A stretch of 64,000 nucleotides of DNA from Cyclobacteriaceae bacterium (GCA_019638355.1 JAHBTY010000004.1:1-64000), one strand, 5' to 3'. Numbered from the stretch's first letter, positions 1-11,800 are shown. Numbers and translations are program-made. The notes: generated by a model from the sequence alone, not told the origin.

Positions 1-3000
1 TTGTACTACTGTCCAGCTATACGTGGCTCCCGCTACACCATTCGTGGTGCTCAATGCGATGCTTGTATTCGATCCACTGCAAATCGTTTGACTCGCAGGT
101 AACGCTACTACGTTCGGTGTCGGATTGACGGTAACACTTACCACCTGTGAAGCACTTGGAGCACATGAACTTACAATAGCTTCAAATTCGTAATCGACTG
201 TAATCGGGGCACCTGTGTTGTTGGTAAGTATCTCCGATAAGGTTTGACCATTTGTAAAGAGTGCACCTGCTGAGTATGATCCAATTACGGCTCCGTACGT
301 AACATTTACTAATCGTACCTGTCCACCCAAAATTGGAGTATTCAATAAAATACTGGATTGTTGTCCACTGCAAATTGTTCCTGTTCCGCCACCAGAATTA
401 TTCGTAACTGAAAAATTCGGGTTAGGATAAACACGTACGGTTACAACCTGATTAACGGGAGCTATCGGACAAACAGGAGTAGTAGCAGGTGTTGTTACAT
501 TGAATGTGTATTCTACATCGATTGGTGCATTGGTGTTATTAAATAATGCTTCCTGCAATGGCGTGGCGCTTGTGAATGTTGTAAAACCTGGATTCACTGT
601 TCCCCCGGTTACTGCACCATAAAATACATTCACCACATTAATCTGATGACCTGCGGTAACACTTCCAAAGAAAATACTGGTTTGATCGCCATGACAAATC
701 TGAGGTGCAAAATTAGTGGCTACAAATGTTGGGTTAGGATTTATAACTACATCCGTGAAAAAACCGGAAGTGGTACAACCATTTGCAACTACCTCAAGAT
801 TATAGCGAACCGTTACAGGATTATTTCCTGGGTTGGTTAAACTTTCAGTTATGCTCGAGCCAGGGGTAAATGTTGATCCAGCTGATAATGTTCCTCCAGT
901 AACCGATCCGTAATTAACGGATGTGATTTGAATTACAGCACCTGAAGTGACACTATTCAACAACACATTCACAGCTGAGCCGCTGCAAATAGATGGTGAA
1001 CTATTCGTGATACTAAGTACTGGTGAAGGATTAACAACAACAGTTGCTTGTTGTGTTACCGGATTGGTGCAGTTTGGAGTAGCAACACTAAAAGTATAAA
1101 TAATGCTTACAGGAGCATTTGAAGTATTTATCAAACCGCCACCTTCTGTTATTGTGCTTCCATCAGCAAATGTTCCTCCTGCCGCATACAAACCACCGGT
1201 AATAAAAGCTCCATAGGTAACCGGCTGAAGTGTGATCGTGGCACCAACAGCAGGAGTTGCCAAATCGATGTTAATAGTTGAGCCGCTGCATATCTGACCT
1301 GTACCCGCACTTGTATTATTTGTTACGGTAAAGACCGGAACCTCGTTTACAGTAATGTCTATCTGATCTGAATCAGTACATCCAAAAGCATCTGTAACTT
1401 GCAGGACGTACGTTGTTATACCAATCGTAGGTGTAACCAATGGGTTAGATTGCGTGCTGGTGAAACCCGGAGGTACGCTGGTCCAACTATACGTGTACGA
1501 TCCACTACCGCCAGTGGCTGATGGACTTCCTCCCAATGTAATGGTTTGTCCATCGCAGAGACTTGTGTCAACACCAGCATGTGCCACAACAGCAGGATTA
1601 ACAACAACCGTAACAGTTGTTGCAGGACTTTCACAACCAATTGTTTGAGTTACATAAAGCAGGTAGGAACCAGCAGTCAGGTTATCAACTTCAGTTGCAG
1701 AGGGTGTAAACGGACTACCCGTTCCAACCAATGTAGTCAATGCTGCATCGGAGTACCAATTAAGATTTGATCCTGCAGCAGTTAAAGTTGGTATTGCCTG
1801 ACCAACACAAATTGGATTCGGATTGGAGGCAACGGGCGGGCTTGCAATAGAATTGATCGTAACATTTACAGGTACTGAAGCAGCCGATGTACAACCTGCC
1901 TGAATTTCATAAACGGTATAACTTCCGCTATTAACAACTGCAGTTGAAATACTAAGGGTTTGATTCACCTCCCCTGGAATGGGAATACCATCTTTATACC
2001 ATTGATTACCACTTACCGCACTACTGGTTAATACCACCGATGGATCTCCGACACAAGCTGTTACCGGACTAACCGGTGAAATTACAGGTGTAGGTATAGT
2101 TGCTCCTACTGTTACAGTAGTTGTACCTGGTAAGAAAATACTACAACCCGTTACAGGATTTTGAGCTTCAACAGTTAATGTGGTGTTAGCTGTTAAGGTA
2201 GAACTTACCAGATTTATTGCTGCTCCGGTTCCAGCTACATATGTACTTACGGGAGTTACACCATCGAATAACCGGTAGTTAATACCAGGTTCTGTTCCTG
2301 TAATAGTTACCGTAACATTGCTGCCACTACAAATAGTCGCATTTACAGGACTCACACCTGGTGTACTAAACGGCAATGCATTAATCGTTACTGCTACTGT
2401 ATTCGAAACAGCCGATGCACAACCACTTACTGTACTAATCACAGTATAACTGCCGCTGTTCGCGGGAGAAGTAGTAATGTTTAAAGTTGTAGCGGTCTCG
2501 CCTACCAATGCAATTCCGTTTCTGTACCATTGATTGCCACTCGCTGCATCGCTCGTTAAGACAATAGCTGCCGAGCCTTCGCATACTGTTACCGGGCCGG
2601 CTGGCGTAACCACTGGTGTATTAGGAACAGCATTTACTGTTATGGTGGTAATATCAGTATCAACAATCCCATTTGCATCTCGGATTGTAACTGTATAAGT
2701 CTCAGTCGATAACGGTGAAGCAATTGGATTTGCAATATTTGTAGCGCTAAGACCTGTTGCAGGACTCCATGAGAATGTAAAGGGCGCATCGCCTGTTGTG
2801 GTTGTATTTAAAGAAACAGTACCGCCTGCACAAATGGTAACTCCACCACCTGTAATGGTAGCTACCGGGTCTGCCCCTCTTATTCCGGTAAAAGTATTTG
2901 TTCCTGCAATCAACGTAGCACCTGTTGCAGTTAAGGTATTAGCAGCGAGTGGGGAATATTTTATCCACGGATTTGTTGCTTGATTAAATGTACCTGGTAG

Positions 3001-6000
3001 CTGTGCAGTGTTAATATTTGCTTCGGTTCCTGAAATATCTGCAACAGGATAAGTTGCCGTAATGGTGGCAATACAGCTGGTTATACCTGTTTGATCAACC
3101 TCCCAATACCTGGATAAAAAATTTGCAGAGCTTGAATTATTCGGATGTTTGGCATCCACAACCGATACTCCTACGTTTGCCGGGAAACCACTACCCGAAG
3201 TTATATTGATAGTAATTGGCGAATACTCCGTTGCTCCTGTATTGTCACCAATTGGAAAAACAAATGAACCTACGCCCGTGAAATTTTTAATAACCTGGCT
3301 ACCATTTGCGATTATCATCCGGGTTGCAGACGGGGATGCTACGGAAATTGTAGCCGTTGGACCCAGCGTTAGATCAAAACCGTTAAGATTAAGGTTTCCG
3401 TTCGTAAGCGTAAGAGTGCCATTTATTGTTGTGGCTCCACCCAGCAAGGCTTGGCCTGCCGCCTGATTGATAACCAGGTTATTGTAAACGCCTGCTGCAA
3501 TAGTTTGTGATGAACCATAATAGGTAACTGTTCCGGTGTTAACCGCAATTCCGTTTACAGCACCTGTAAAGCGTAAATTTCCGCCTGTATTATCAATAAC
3601 CCCTCCTACCGAGAGGGAATTAGCGCCCATATCCAGAATTGTAGAATTTGTTAGATTACTATTTACGGTTATAGAACCTGCAGCATTTTTTTGACCGGCT
3701 CCTGAAGTAATTAAATGATTATAAGTTACAGCTGCTACCAGTTGTGGGGTACCACCGTTAAAATGAACCGTACCCGAGTTGTTGTTAAAAGTTCCAGAGT
3801 TTGCGAAGCTTCCTGTAATAAATAAAGTTGAACTAGTGGAGATAAAGGTACCATTCGAAACAGTGAGCCCATTGATTGTTACATCATTTGCACCTAGACT
3901 TAAGGTACCAACTCCAGCTTTGGTTAAGCTTAAAGCAGGTGCATTTATAAATCCACCAGCAGTAAGTGTATTGGAATTAACCGTAACTAATCTATTACCG
4001 GTAAGAGTAATTGTTCCTGATCCCAAATTAAGATTCTGCGTTCCATTAAACGCAAAATCGCCACCCCATGACATCGGGTAATTAACTGTTGTAATCGCAC
4101 CAACGGATGTATTACCTATTGCACCACCATTAATTGAAAATGTACCGGCAATACTTCCAAGTGCATTCGCATTATTGATATTTAACTGACCCGCATTAAG
4201 CGTAAAACCAGAAGAAAATGTATTAGCTGCTGTTAATGTAAGTGTTCCGGCACCAAGTTTAGTAATCCCTATAGCTCCACCGCCAATAACTCCACCAACA
4301 GTAAGCTCACCTGCATTAACAGTTACTTGCCTGTTTGCATTAGGGGTAACTGCTCCCGTTCCTAAATTTAAATTTTGAGTACCGGTAAATGAAAAGTTTC
4401 CGTTCCAACTTTGGGGATTGTTAGTTGAAAGAGTGATTGCACCTGCAGATGTATTGTCGAGTGTACCTCCGTTAATGGTTAATGTGCCGGTTCCTATGGC
4501 TGTGGCACTGTTAATGGCAAGAGTCCCGGCCGATAAGTTTGTACCTCCGGTGTAGGTATTATTACCACTTAAAGCTAAAGTTCCAGAACCGCTTTTGGAA
4601 AGCGATAAAGCAGGTCCCAGGTTTTGAATCACGCCTCCAAAATTATTAGCTGCTACAGTATTTACGGTTAATGTGGCCGGGGCAGCTCCAGCATTTTCAA
4701 TAATGGGAGTTCCCCCATTTGAACTAAGGCCAGCTACAGAAACACTTAAGCCATTCAATCGCAACGAACCGGTACTGCCAACACCAAAAGCTACAACATT
4801 GGGTGAAGTTGAATTAAGTGCTCCAACATTTGCCAGTGTAACTCTACCGGCATCAATTCCAAGCCCACCTGTAAAGGTGTTATTTCCTCCCAAAACCAAA
4901 ACACCGCCTCCGGATTTGTTAATTCCAAATGCTCCGGCTACTACACCACTTAAGCCGAGCGTACTGGATAATACAGCAACATTTCTATTGCCTGTAAGTG
5001 TGATGGTACCAGTACCCATATCCAGGTTTTGCGTTCCGAAGTAGGAAAAATCTCCATTCCAGGTTTGGGCATAATTGGTTAGGGTGATAGCACCTCCGGT
5101 TGTATTAGATAAGGCTCCGCCATTAATGGTTAAAGTGCCTGCATTTGTACCAAAGCAGTTGGCATTGTTGGCGTTGATCGTTCCGGCATTCAGGGTTAGC
5201 CCACCGGTAAAAGTGTTTGATGCCGAAAGCGTAAGCGTTCCGGTTCCGTTTTTGGTAAGGGATCCGGTGCCACTTACAACGGATGATATGGTCAAATCTG
5301 GATTGGCTGCTCCATCAACAATGGTTAGCGTTCTGTTAACGGTACCCAAGGCCACAGGTGCCGAAATGAAAGCCGTTGAGGCACTTGCATTTATAGTTAC
5401 ATCGCCCGCTAAGTTTAGCGTTCCGGTGCCGGTTATAGAGGTGCCCGACATATTAATAGCCGTAACTGTATTCACGTTGTTAAACCCTAAAGCAAATATT
5501 CCGCTATTGACAAATAATGTATTTGAAATGCCTACGGCTGATGTTAATGTAACCGTATTATTACCTCCACCACCGGTATTGGCAATTATCAGGTCATTAA
5601 CAGTTGCTGGTAGTCCATTACCAGTTACCTGATTCGCAGTGCCCACATAAGCATAATCTGCCGTGGTTGGAAAGGTACGCACACCTGTTACTTGTATATT
5701 TCCGGTGGCAGTTGGGCTTGTTGTTATTCCAGCAGAGGAACCAATCCGAAGAACTGCGCCTGAACCCAATATAAAATCGCTGTCAAAACCGGTTACCGAA
5801 AAGTTATCACGTACCAATCCTGTTCCCGTAAGCGTTAGATCGCCATCGTTTTGAAGAAATCTGTTAACAGTTCCAGATGTAACATTAAGAGTTCCAGCAA
5901 TGGTACTAACGCTGGTTGACGATAAAATCATGTTCACCCTGAAACCCGAGCCATCAACACCCAATGTTAATGTCTTACCTGCGGCAATGGTTAAAGGGCC

Positions 6001-6354
6001 GGTAACTGTTATTACACTAACTGTGGCAGCGGCTGTACTACCAAACAGAGCATTCCCATTTATGGTTAAGCCACCAAGTGAAATGGTAGGCACATTTACG
6101 ATGTTACCGGATTGATCGGAGGCGATAATTACTACATCGCCAGCCACCGGAGTTGTACCTCCACTCCAGTTGGCCCCAACAGACCAATCCCCACCGGTGG
6201 CGGGTAGCCACGTTTTCTGGGCAAAAGCATGGGTCCCAACTATCAGTATTAGTAATACAAGAAAAAAACGAATGGAATGACGGCCAAGGTTTGAAACAGG
6301 TTCAACTGCTGATAACGATCTGAAACGCGAAAGCAGTCGTAAAATCAAGGACAT
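1..6354 (-). CDS. Giant repeat-rich surface protein (PATR and PKD/Ig-like repeats), C-terminus outside window
   Basis: The minus-strand frame is open from the ATG at 6354 to the window edge (2118 codons, no stop in the stretches I checked). Residues 1-46 form a long signal peptide with a hydrophobic stretch ending in THAFAQ. Residues about 360-830 hold roughly five autotransporter-associated beta-strand repeats (GTLTL.GNNTYTGG..L.AGTL type), alternating with NxTxGAIT..N..QSWNGDFSF modules. From about residue 1150 onward come PKD/Ig-like modules, including several VTVCEGS...GNQWYRNG and ICSGS..NV...VNYGxVTGGT copies, as in SprB-like adhesins of gliding Bacteroidota. It is probably exported by the type IX secretion system, but the sorting domain would lie beyond position 1 and cannot be seen. 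It is the last gene in a minus-strand run with the lipoprotein, barrel and STAND genes, with 78 nt between it and the lipoprotein gene. The many small plus-strand ORFs here are shadows of the repeats. Confidence 0.85.
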   Translation of the reverse strand, partial: MSLILRLLSRFRSLSAVEPVSNLGRHSIRFFLVLLILIVGTHAFAQKTWLPATGGDWSVGANWSGGTTPVAGDVVIIASDQSGNIVNVPTISLGGLTINGNALFGSTAAATVSVITVTGPLTIAAGKTLTLGVDGSGFRVNMILSSTSVSTIAGTLNVTSGTVNRFLQNDGDLTLTGTGLVRDNFSVTGFDSDFILGSGAVLRIGSSAGITTSPTATGNIQVTGVRTFPTTADYAYVGTANQVTGNGLPATVNDLIIANTGGGGNNTVTLTSAVGISNTLFVNSGIFALGFNNVNTVTAINMSGTSITGTGTLNLAGDVTINASASTAFISAPVALGTVNRTLTIVDGAANPDLTISSVVSGTGSLTKNGTGTLTLSASNTFTGGLTLNAGTINANNANCFGTNAGTLTINGGALSNTTGGAITLTNYAQTWNGDFSYFGTQNLDMGTGTITLTGNRNVAVLSSTLGLSGVVAGAFGINKSGGGVLVLGGNNTFTGGLGIDAGRVTLANVGALNSTSPNVVAFGVGSTGSLRLNGLSVSVAGLSSNGGTPIIENAGAAPATLTVNTVAANNFGGVIQNLGPALSLSKSGSGTLALSGNNTYTGGTNLSAGTLAINSATAIGTGTLTINGGTLDNTSAGAITLSTNNPQSWNGNFSFTGTQNLNLGTGAVTPNANRQVTVNAGELTVGGVIGGGAIGITKLGAGTLTLTAANTFSSGFTLNAGQLNINNANALGSIAGTFSINGGAIGNTSVGAITTVNYPMSWGGDFAFNGTQNLNLGSGTITLTGNRLVTVNSNTLTAGGFINAPALSLTKAGVGTLSLGANDVTINGLTVSNGTFISTSSTLFITGSFANSGTFNNNSGTVHFNGGTPQLVAAVTYNHLITSGAGQKNAAGSITVNSNLTNSTILDMGANSLSVGGVIDNTGGNLRFTGAVNGIAVNTGTVTYYGSSQTIAAGVYNNLVINQAAGQALLGGATTINGTLTLTNGNLNLNGFDLTLGPTATISVASPSATRMIIANGSQVIKNFTGVGSFVFPIGDNTGATEYSPITINITSGSGFPANVGVSVVDAKHPNNSSSANFLSRYWEVDQTGITSCIATITATYPVADISGTEANINTAQLPGTFNQATNPWIKYSPLAANTLTATGATLIAGTNTFTGIRGADPVATITGGGVTICAGGTVSLNTTTTGDAPFTFSWSPATGLSATNIANPIASPLSTETYTVTIRDANGIVDTDITTITVNAVPNTPVVTPAGPVTVCEGSAAIVLTSDAASGNQWYRNGIALVGETATTLNITTSPANSGSYTVISTVSGCASAVSNTVAVTINALPFSTPGVSPVNATICSGSNVTVTITGTEPGINYRLFDGVTPVSTYVAGTGAAINLVSSTLTANTTLTVEAQNPVTGCSIFLPGTTTVTVGATIPTPVISPVSPVTACVGDPSVVLTSSAVSGNQWYKDGIPIPGEVNQTLSISTAVVNSGSYTVYEIQAGCTSAASVPVNVTINSIASPPVASNPNPICVGQAIPTLTAAGSNLNWYSDAALTTLVGTGSPFTPSATEVDNLTAGSYLLYVTQTIGCESPATTVTVVVNPAVVAHAGVDTSLCDGQTITLGGSPSATGGSGSYTYSWTSVPPGFTSTQSNPLVTPTIGITTYVLQVTDAFGCTDSDQIDITVNEVPVFTVTNNTSAGTGQICSGSTINIDLATPAVGATITLQPVTYGAFITGGLYAAGGTFADGSTITEGGGLINTSNAPVSIIYTFSVATPNCTNPVTQQATVVVNPSPVLSITNSSPSICSGSAVNVLLNSVTSGAVIQITSVNYGSVTGGTLSAGSTFTPGSSITESLTNPGNNPVTVRYNLEVVANGCTTSGFFTDVVINPNPTFVATNFAPQICHGDQTSIFFGSVTAGHQINVVNVFYGAVTGGTVNPGFTTFTSATPLQEALFNNTNAPIDVEYTFNVTTPATTPVCPIAPVNQVVTVRVYPNPNFSVTNNSGGGTGTICSGQQSSILLNTPILGGQVRLVNVTYGAVIGSYSAGALFTNGQTLSEILTNNTGAPITVDYEFEAIVSSCAPSASQVVSVTVNPTPNVVALPASQTICSGSNTSIALSTTNGVAGATYSWTVVQ

Positions 6355-6432
6355 AGGAATGGTATTGGCCAACTACAGTTTCTGAATAATATAGACATGG
6401 TAAAAGTAACCATTTTGGCTTAAAACAGGATT

Positions 6433-7749
6433 TTAACGCCACAATTTCCCTTCGGAATTTAATTTGAGCAGCGCCATTTTCTTAAGTCCGTTGCGGGCAC
6501 CAACGGTCATGGTACCAACCATATATAATGTACCATCTGGAAGTTGTATCACATTACCGGCCTCATCTACCGACTCACCTCCAAAGGCGTATGGTCCCCA
6601 AATTGTATCTACCTCACGATTAAGCTTAAAAAGTGAAAAATCCTGTAGCAGGTCTAAGCTTAAATTTTGTGTAGCCAGAATTAGAAAGTCATTGTTAAAG
6701 CTATTATAAAACCCGCCCATTTTATCGCTCCCATCGGTACCTAACGGAAACCCATAAACCTGTAATGCATCTGCGGGTGAAGGTGCCGATGGTTCATTAA
6801 ACGGAAGTGTTCTTTTGAGCTTTACAAAGTAACTTCGTTTGTTTCCTGCATTGTCAATAGCGATGCCACCTAACAAAAATCCTCTGTCAAACGGATCGGA
6901 AGTATCCACATTCAAAACAACTTTCAACTTCTCATCTTCATTTATTGCACCCAACTCAATACCGTTGTTTGTTTCGCCACCGCCATCATTAAGACTGAAA
7001 ACCCAATATTTAAAATCCCGACTACCGCCACGGTTGGTGTTGGTATAACCAAAGAAGTAATAATCATTTGCAGTTTCTTGTATGGCTCTTACAACAATAT
7101 CCTCTGAATCATCTTCACCTTTTGATATCCAATCGGGATTGGGTAGAATGTTTAGTGGATTGTCAGTAAAGCGAAGAATCAAACCATCTTTTGTATCGTT
7201 TGGCTTAGCTGCATTGAATGGAATATCGGTGGTAGAGCCAGATACAATATAACCCAAACGTGCAGCAGGACCTTGGGTAATTATTGAGATTGAATTTACT
7301 TCTTCATCGCCTTGCAATACATATCTGTTTAATCCATAACGGATGCTGTCCAATTCGGCTCCGCTCCCATTTAAAATCTTCACGAAAACATCCCGGTTTC
7401 CAACTGACATCTCGGTTTCTCCGGCAATAATCAAGCGCCCGTCCGGATGTAGTTCAATATCTTTGACCGTGTTGTTTTTATCAGCTTGGCCAATCATATT
7501 TTCCCAAATTACATGGCCATTAAAATCTACTTTAACTACATAAATCATTTGCAACTTACCCGGCAAAGTGCTGTTTCCTACCATAACTATTGCGTTATCG
7601 GGTGTTACTACCAAATCCACACCTGTTTGTTCACCATCGGCTCCATAGAATTTTGTAAATACAGTACTTTCAGGTAACGGAATATTCCGTTCAGTATCGC
7701 ATGAAAAAAGTGCATTTAGTAAAATAACCGCCAGTAAGACCCTGTTCAT
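6433..7749 (-). CDS. Predicted outer-membrane lipoprotein with beta-propeller-like repeats
   Basis: 438 residues. The N-terminus is a lipoprotein signal with the lipobox LFSC, so Cys17 would be lipidated. The rest has recurring segments of the type D..I.MVGNST, GRLIIAGETE, FLLGGIAID and LPDGTLYMVGTMT, each followed by a K(L/V)(N/D) strand. This resembles the propeller-like repeats in which Bacteroidota proteins alternate data-value strands, but I cannot assign a named family. Its start overlaps the stop of the upstream barrel gene by 4 nt (ATGA), so the two are almost certainly cotranscribed and translationally coupled. The giant surface protein follows 78 nt downstream. A role in presenting or anchoring that protein is inference. 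Confidence 0.75.
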   Translation of the reverse strand: MNRVLLAVILLNALFSCDTERNIPLPESTVFTKFYGADGEQTGVDLVVTPDNAIVMVGNSTLPGKLQMIYVVKVDFNGHVIWENMIGQADKNNTVKDIELHPDGRLIIAGETEMSVGNRDVFVKILNGSGAELDSIRYGLNRYVLQGDEEVNSISIITQGPAARLGYIVSGSTTDIPFNAAKPNDTKDGLILRFTDNPLNILPNPDWISKGEDDSEDIVVRAIQETANDYYFFGYTNTNRGGSRDFKYWVFSLNDGGGETNNGIELGAINEDEKLKVVLNVDTSDPFDRGFLLGGIAIDNAGNKRSYFVKLKRTLPFNEPSAPSPADALQVYGFPLGTDGSDKMGGFYNSFNNDFLILATQNLSLDLLQDFSLFKLNREVDTIWGPYAFGGESVDEAGNVIQLPDGTLYMVGTMTVGARNGLKKMALLKLNSEGKLWR

Positions 7750-8858
7750 GGGTTATCAGGTAAATTTGTTTTACGTTTTAGAAAATCGAAGGGTGATTTG
7801 GCCTTCTTTCTTGGATTATAGATAGGGCGAATAAACCCAATTGAAATAGCGAGATTATCTAACCGAAAAATATCGCTTACCTCGGCAAACTTCACAACCG
7901 ATTGATCAAAGTTTCCATCTCGATCGTAAAAGATTTTATCAGGTTTGGTAATATTGGATAGCCCTGCCATGTATCGAAGGTCTCCGTATAAAAAATTTTT
8001 CCCTATTTTATATTTGACTCCACCGCCTATTACCAGCGATCGATTTAAAAAATTACGTTTATGCGTGAGGTTTTCCGGCCGATCAGTAATTTCACGGATA
8101 TTACCATCTTCCGATTCAAATCGAAATTGCCAATTGTTACCTCGCGATGAAAGCAGCAGGTTGAAAGCAAAGCCTGCGTATCCGAACGGCCTGATTTTAC
8201 CAGAATCGGCAGCATATTTTATATAAATGGGAACATCAAACCAGTTTTGACGCTCAATGGTTGAAAGATTATCATCACCAAAATATTTTCCGTTGCCTTT
8301 AATGGTGCTTCGTTTAAAGGCTTTGTTGGAATAGTTACCCTCGGCTCCAATACTAATGTTATTGGTTAAATTAATATCGAAGCCTAAGCCCAGTTGCACC
8401 CCAATTTTTAAAATGCTACGTGTTTCAATTGGTGTACCACTGGTGGTTACATCATAAATTATCCGCGGCAACGATGTATTAAAGCCTCCCCGCACGTGTG
8501 GAGTAATAACCGGTGTGGAGGTAAATTTTTTACTGAGGTAATAAACATCAATTGGATCACGGGCCGGATTGGCAACGTATTCAGGATCAGCCTTCAATAA
8601 TTTCAGATAACTATCCTCCGCTCCGGCAGGATCATCCAGAATGAGGTAAACCTGGGTTAATAATAAATAGGTTCTAACTAACTGTTCATTTGTTGTTTTA
8701 CCGTAATCAATTACCGGTTTTAAAATAGTTGGCAATCCATAATAGCGACCAGCGTTAAACTCATCACCAGCTCGAAGCAAAATTGCTTCCGGATCTATAT
8801 CCTGACAGAAGGTTAGTTGTTTTAGACAAAGCAGTAGAAGCAAAATTCGCCAACGCAT
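7746..8858 (-). CDS. Outer-membrane beta-barrel protein (PorT-like) with N-terminal TPR-like region
   Basis: 370 residues with a signal peptide ending near TFCQ. Residues 20-110 are helical and TPR-like (TYLLLTQVYLILDDPAGAED), and end in a D.IDVYYLSKKF motif common before barrels in Bacteroidota. From about residue 120 the sequence has alternating amphipathic strands (GVQLGLGFDINLTNNISIGAEGNY and so on) typical of the PorT/OmpW-size outer-membrane barrel fold. Its start codon overlaps the stop of the STAND gene (ATG shares position 8858 with it) and its stop overlaps the lipoprotein start. It is probably the outer-membrane member of the same functional unit. PorT proper is a type IX secretion accessory, but this copy could equally be a generic PorT-family barrel. 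Confidence 0.75.
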   Translation of the reverse strand: MRWRILLLLLCLKQLTFCQDIDPEAILLRAGDEFNAGRYYGLPTILKPVIDYGKTTNEQLVRTYLLLTQVYLILDDPAGAEDSYLKLLKADPEYVANPARDPIDVYYLSKKFTSTPVITPHVRGGFNTSLPRIIYDVTTSGTPIETRSILKIGVQLGLGFDINLTNNISIGAEGNYSNKAFKRSTIKGNGKYFGDDNLSTIERQNWFDVPIYIKYAADSGKIRPFGYAGFAFNLLLSSRGNNWQFRFESEDGNIREITDRPENLTHKRNFLNRSLVIGGGVKYKIGKNFLYGDLRYMAGLSNITKPDKIFYDRDGNFDQSVVKFAEVSDIFRLDNLAISIGFIRPIYNPRKKAKSPFDFLKRKTNLPDNP

Positions 8859-11800
8859 CAGATTTTCTTTATTAATAAACTCCTACATGTTGACTCGTAT
8901 GGAAATTCTTTTTCCTTACCTACATAACTATCCCATTCTTCCTGGGTCATGTTACGTTGCAGTTTCGGACACACTTGCTCGGCCAGCATACGTGTATCGG
9001 TTGGCCAGATGCGCACCTCGCCATTGTTACACGATGCAACCAGGTAATTGGAATCGGGTGTAAACCCAATATCCCAAACGGAACCGTTGTTATTATCCAT
9101 TACAATGGGCAGATCTTCCTCGTGATCGATTACCCACATCTGAAGTTTGCTATCCAAACCAGCACTCGCCAGCAACAATCCATCGGGACTGAATTTGAGA
9201 TCGGAGATTCCGGCTTTATGTCCCGATAATTCTTTCACACGATTGGTTTGAAGGTCGAGCAATTTTACCGTACCCCTGATGACGTTTCGTTTATCATTTA
9301 ATATCTCAACACCCAAGGCTAAGAGGTTACGCTGCGGATGCCACGCTACCGACAAGATTCTGTTTGCCACCTTTACAGATTTTGTCGAGTCGGCAAGTTT
9401 GATAGTATTCTCATCGCTCCAAACTTCTTTGTACTTATTTGAAACAAGGTCAACCAGCAATACTTTTCCTGTTACTGATACCCCCGCCAGCTGTTTACCA
9501 TCGGGGCTAATATCAATTGCTTTTAATTCGTATGGAAGTGTAACCAACTTACGACTTTCACCATTGGATGCATTGGAAAGTCGAAGTGTTTTATCAGAAG
9601 ATGTGCTGATAAAACTTATATTATCTGGTATAAACTTAATGTCGGTTATTAAGCGTGTATGGCCTTCTACTTTCAATGGTTTAGGTGATGCAGTAAGATT
9701 TATGATTTCCATGTAGCTGGAATCACTTGCATTTACCAGATACTTATCATCTTTACTTAAGGCTAATACACGATTCGGAAATCCCTTATTTTCGTAAATT
9801 ATTTGCGGTGCAAGTGTTTGATTTTTATAGTCGGCTTTATAAACCCGACCATCACTTCCAGTTGTATAATAAGTTGAGTTTTGATTGGTTACAGCCACAG
9901 CATACATGCGGTTACGCGAATTGCCCGGCATTTTTTGGGCATTATAATTATAGCCTTGTAGTTTGGCAATAGCATAATACAACCCTCTGAAAATGTAAGG
10001 GTCGTATTGTTTGCCCTCATACTTGGTGTGGAACAGATAGGCTTGCATAGATGTAAGTCCGGCAAGTTGGGCGTCATCAAGTCCTTCAGATTTTGCAGCC
10101 AATGATTGCGCTTTGGACAGTGCTAGTAGCCGAAGGGCATTCTGATAGTTTCTATTGGCCAGTGCTAAGTTTGATCGAGCTGAATCCATTGCAAAGCGTG
10201 CGCTATCTCGTTGAACAAGTGCTTCACGTTCGTTGAATTCTGCTCTTCGCTTTTGTGTCTCGGCCTCTAATAATGCGATTCTAAGTTTTTCCGCTGATGC
10301 CTTTAATTCAGCATACTGCTTATCCACTATCTCTTTTTGTTGTTCAACAAGAATAAGTGCTTGCTCAGCTTTGTTTCGCTGCGTGTTTGCCTCAATCGAG
10401 GCCGCTTCCGCTATTTCCTTACTTGCCAAAGCTTCAGCTCGCTGCCGCTCCGCCTCAATTCGTTGAAAAAATCCGTACACGAAAAAACCTGTGGCAATCA
10501 ATAAAAGCAAACCGAGAATAAGATTGGTGGCCCTGGCTCTGCGCAGCATTCTGCGCTGCAGCATCTCCTGGTTTTTTAATTCAGCCTCATAGGTAATGCG
10601 GCTGGTATCCAGAAATACGATAGCACGTTCAAAAGCAATATCATAACGCTGTGCCCACTGCCGGGTTGGGTTCTGTTTTTTTTGCCAGTTAAGTGCCAGT
10701 TGCAAATCGGGTGGGCGCCACAAACTGGTTTTTCCAATCTGGTACATAGCCGCTGCATCCGACACGCGCCTGTACATTTGAGCCGATTCATATTCTTCTT
10801 CTACCCAGGCCGAAAGCCTTGTCCAAATCCGCATTAAACTTTCGTGCGAAAGTTCAACCTGAGTGGTTGGCTTTAAATCAACCTGCATGCCAGGCATCAG
10901 AAACGATCGGCCTGGCTTACGAAATTGTTCAACAACCGCAATTACCTGATCATCTGAAACTTGGGCTAATTGAGCTACCTCTGAAATCCGGGCTGGCCTG
11001 CGCATTTCAAGGCCTTCAGCATTTTTTTCTGTAAGCGTTTTAAAAAGTGTTTCAGCGATTCTCTTTTCCTGGGTATCGAGCTCTTCAAACGCTTCATTGG
11101 CATGCAACGAAAGTGCCTGGGCTATCCGGCCAACGGCATTGTAGTGGCGGATGTCCATCGGCTCGCCCGGTTCGCGGTTGGCAACCCAATAGTCCCAGGT
11201 GCGCATTAAAGCATGTTGCAGAATAGGAAGTTGATCTTGATTATCACCAACATCGGAGAGTAATCGCTTAATCAAACGGGGCGATATTCTTCCTCCACCT
11301 ACAGCAACCGGCCCCTCTATTGCCATTCGCTTTTGCTCGCGCGACATCTGAGGCACCAGGTAATTACTGGAATTGATTAATTGTGTAAGTCCATGAAATG
11401 CAGCACACTCACCAATAAAATCTGAGCGCATATTAATAGCCAGATATACCGGCACTTTGCGTTGTGCTACGGCCTCTAACATCAGGTTTACATAGGTTAA
11501 TGCTTCATTGGCATTTTCACTATCTGAATGTTTAAACCTGAACAACTCTTCAAACTGGTCAACCAGAAAGAAAATATTCTCGTGAGTTTGCTGCTGTATG
11601 TATTTAGAAAGCTCAATTAATCCTTGCGAACTACTGCGCAAAACTGAGTTGATGATAGCACGATGAATGTGTTTGTCCTCTGGTGCTACTCTTCCTTCGT
11701 CAACCAAAAAGTTTACAACTGCTTTGGCAAGATTTTCAATGGGCGAATTGCCCGGGCGAATGGTAATGATTTTCCAATTGGGGCCGGTTTCGGTCATAAA

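Noticed and set aside
1454-6115. Plus-strand ORFs of 60-185 codons over the giant surface-protein gene
   Set aside because: They are low-complexity Val/Pro/Thr-rich antisense shadows of the long minus-strand repeat frame, without start signals.
6355-6432. Terminator between the lipoprotein and surface-protein genes
   Set aside because: An ATGGT/ACCAT stem exists, but it is only 5 bp and lacks a T run on the minus strand, so read-through is expected.
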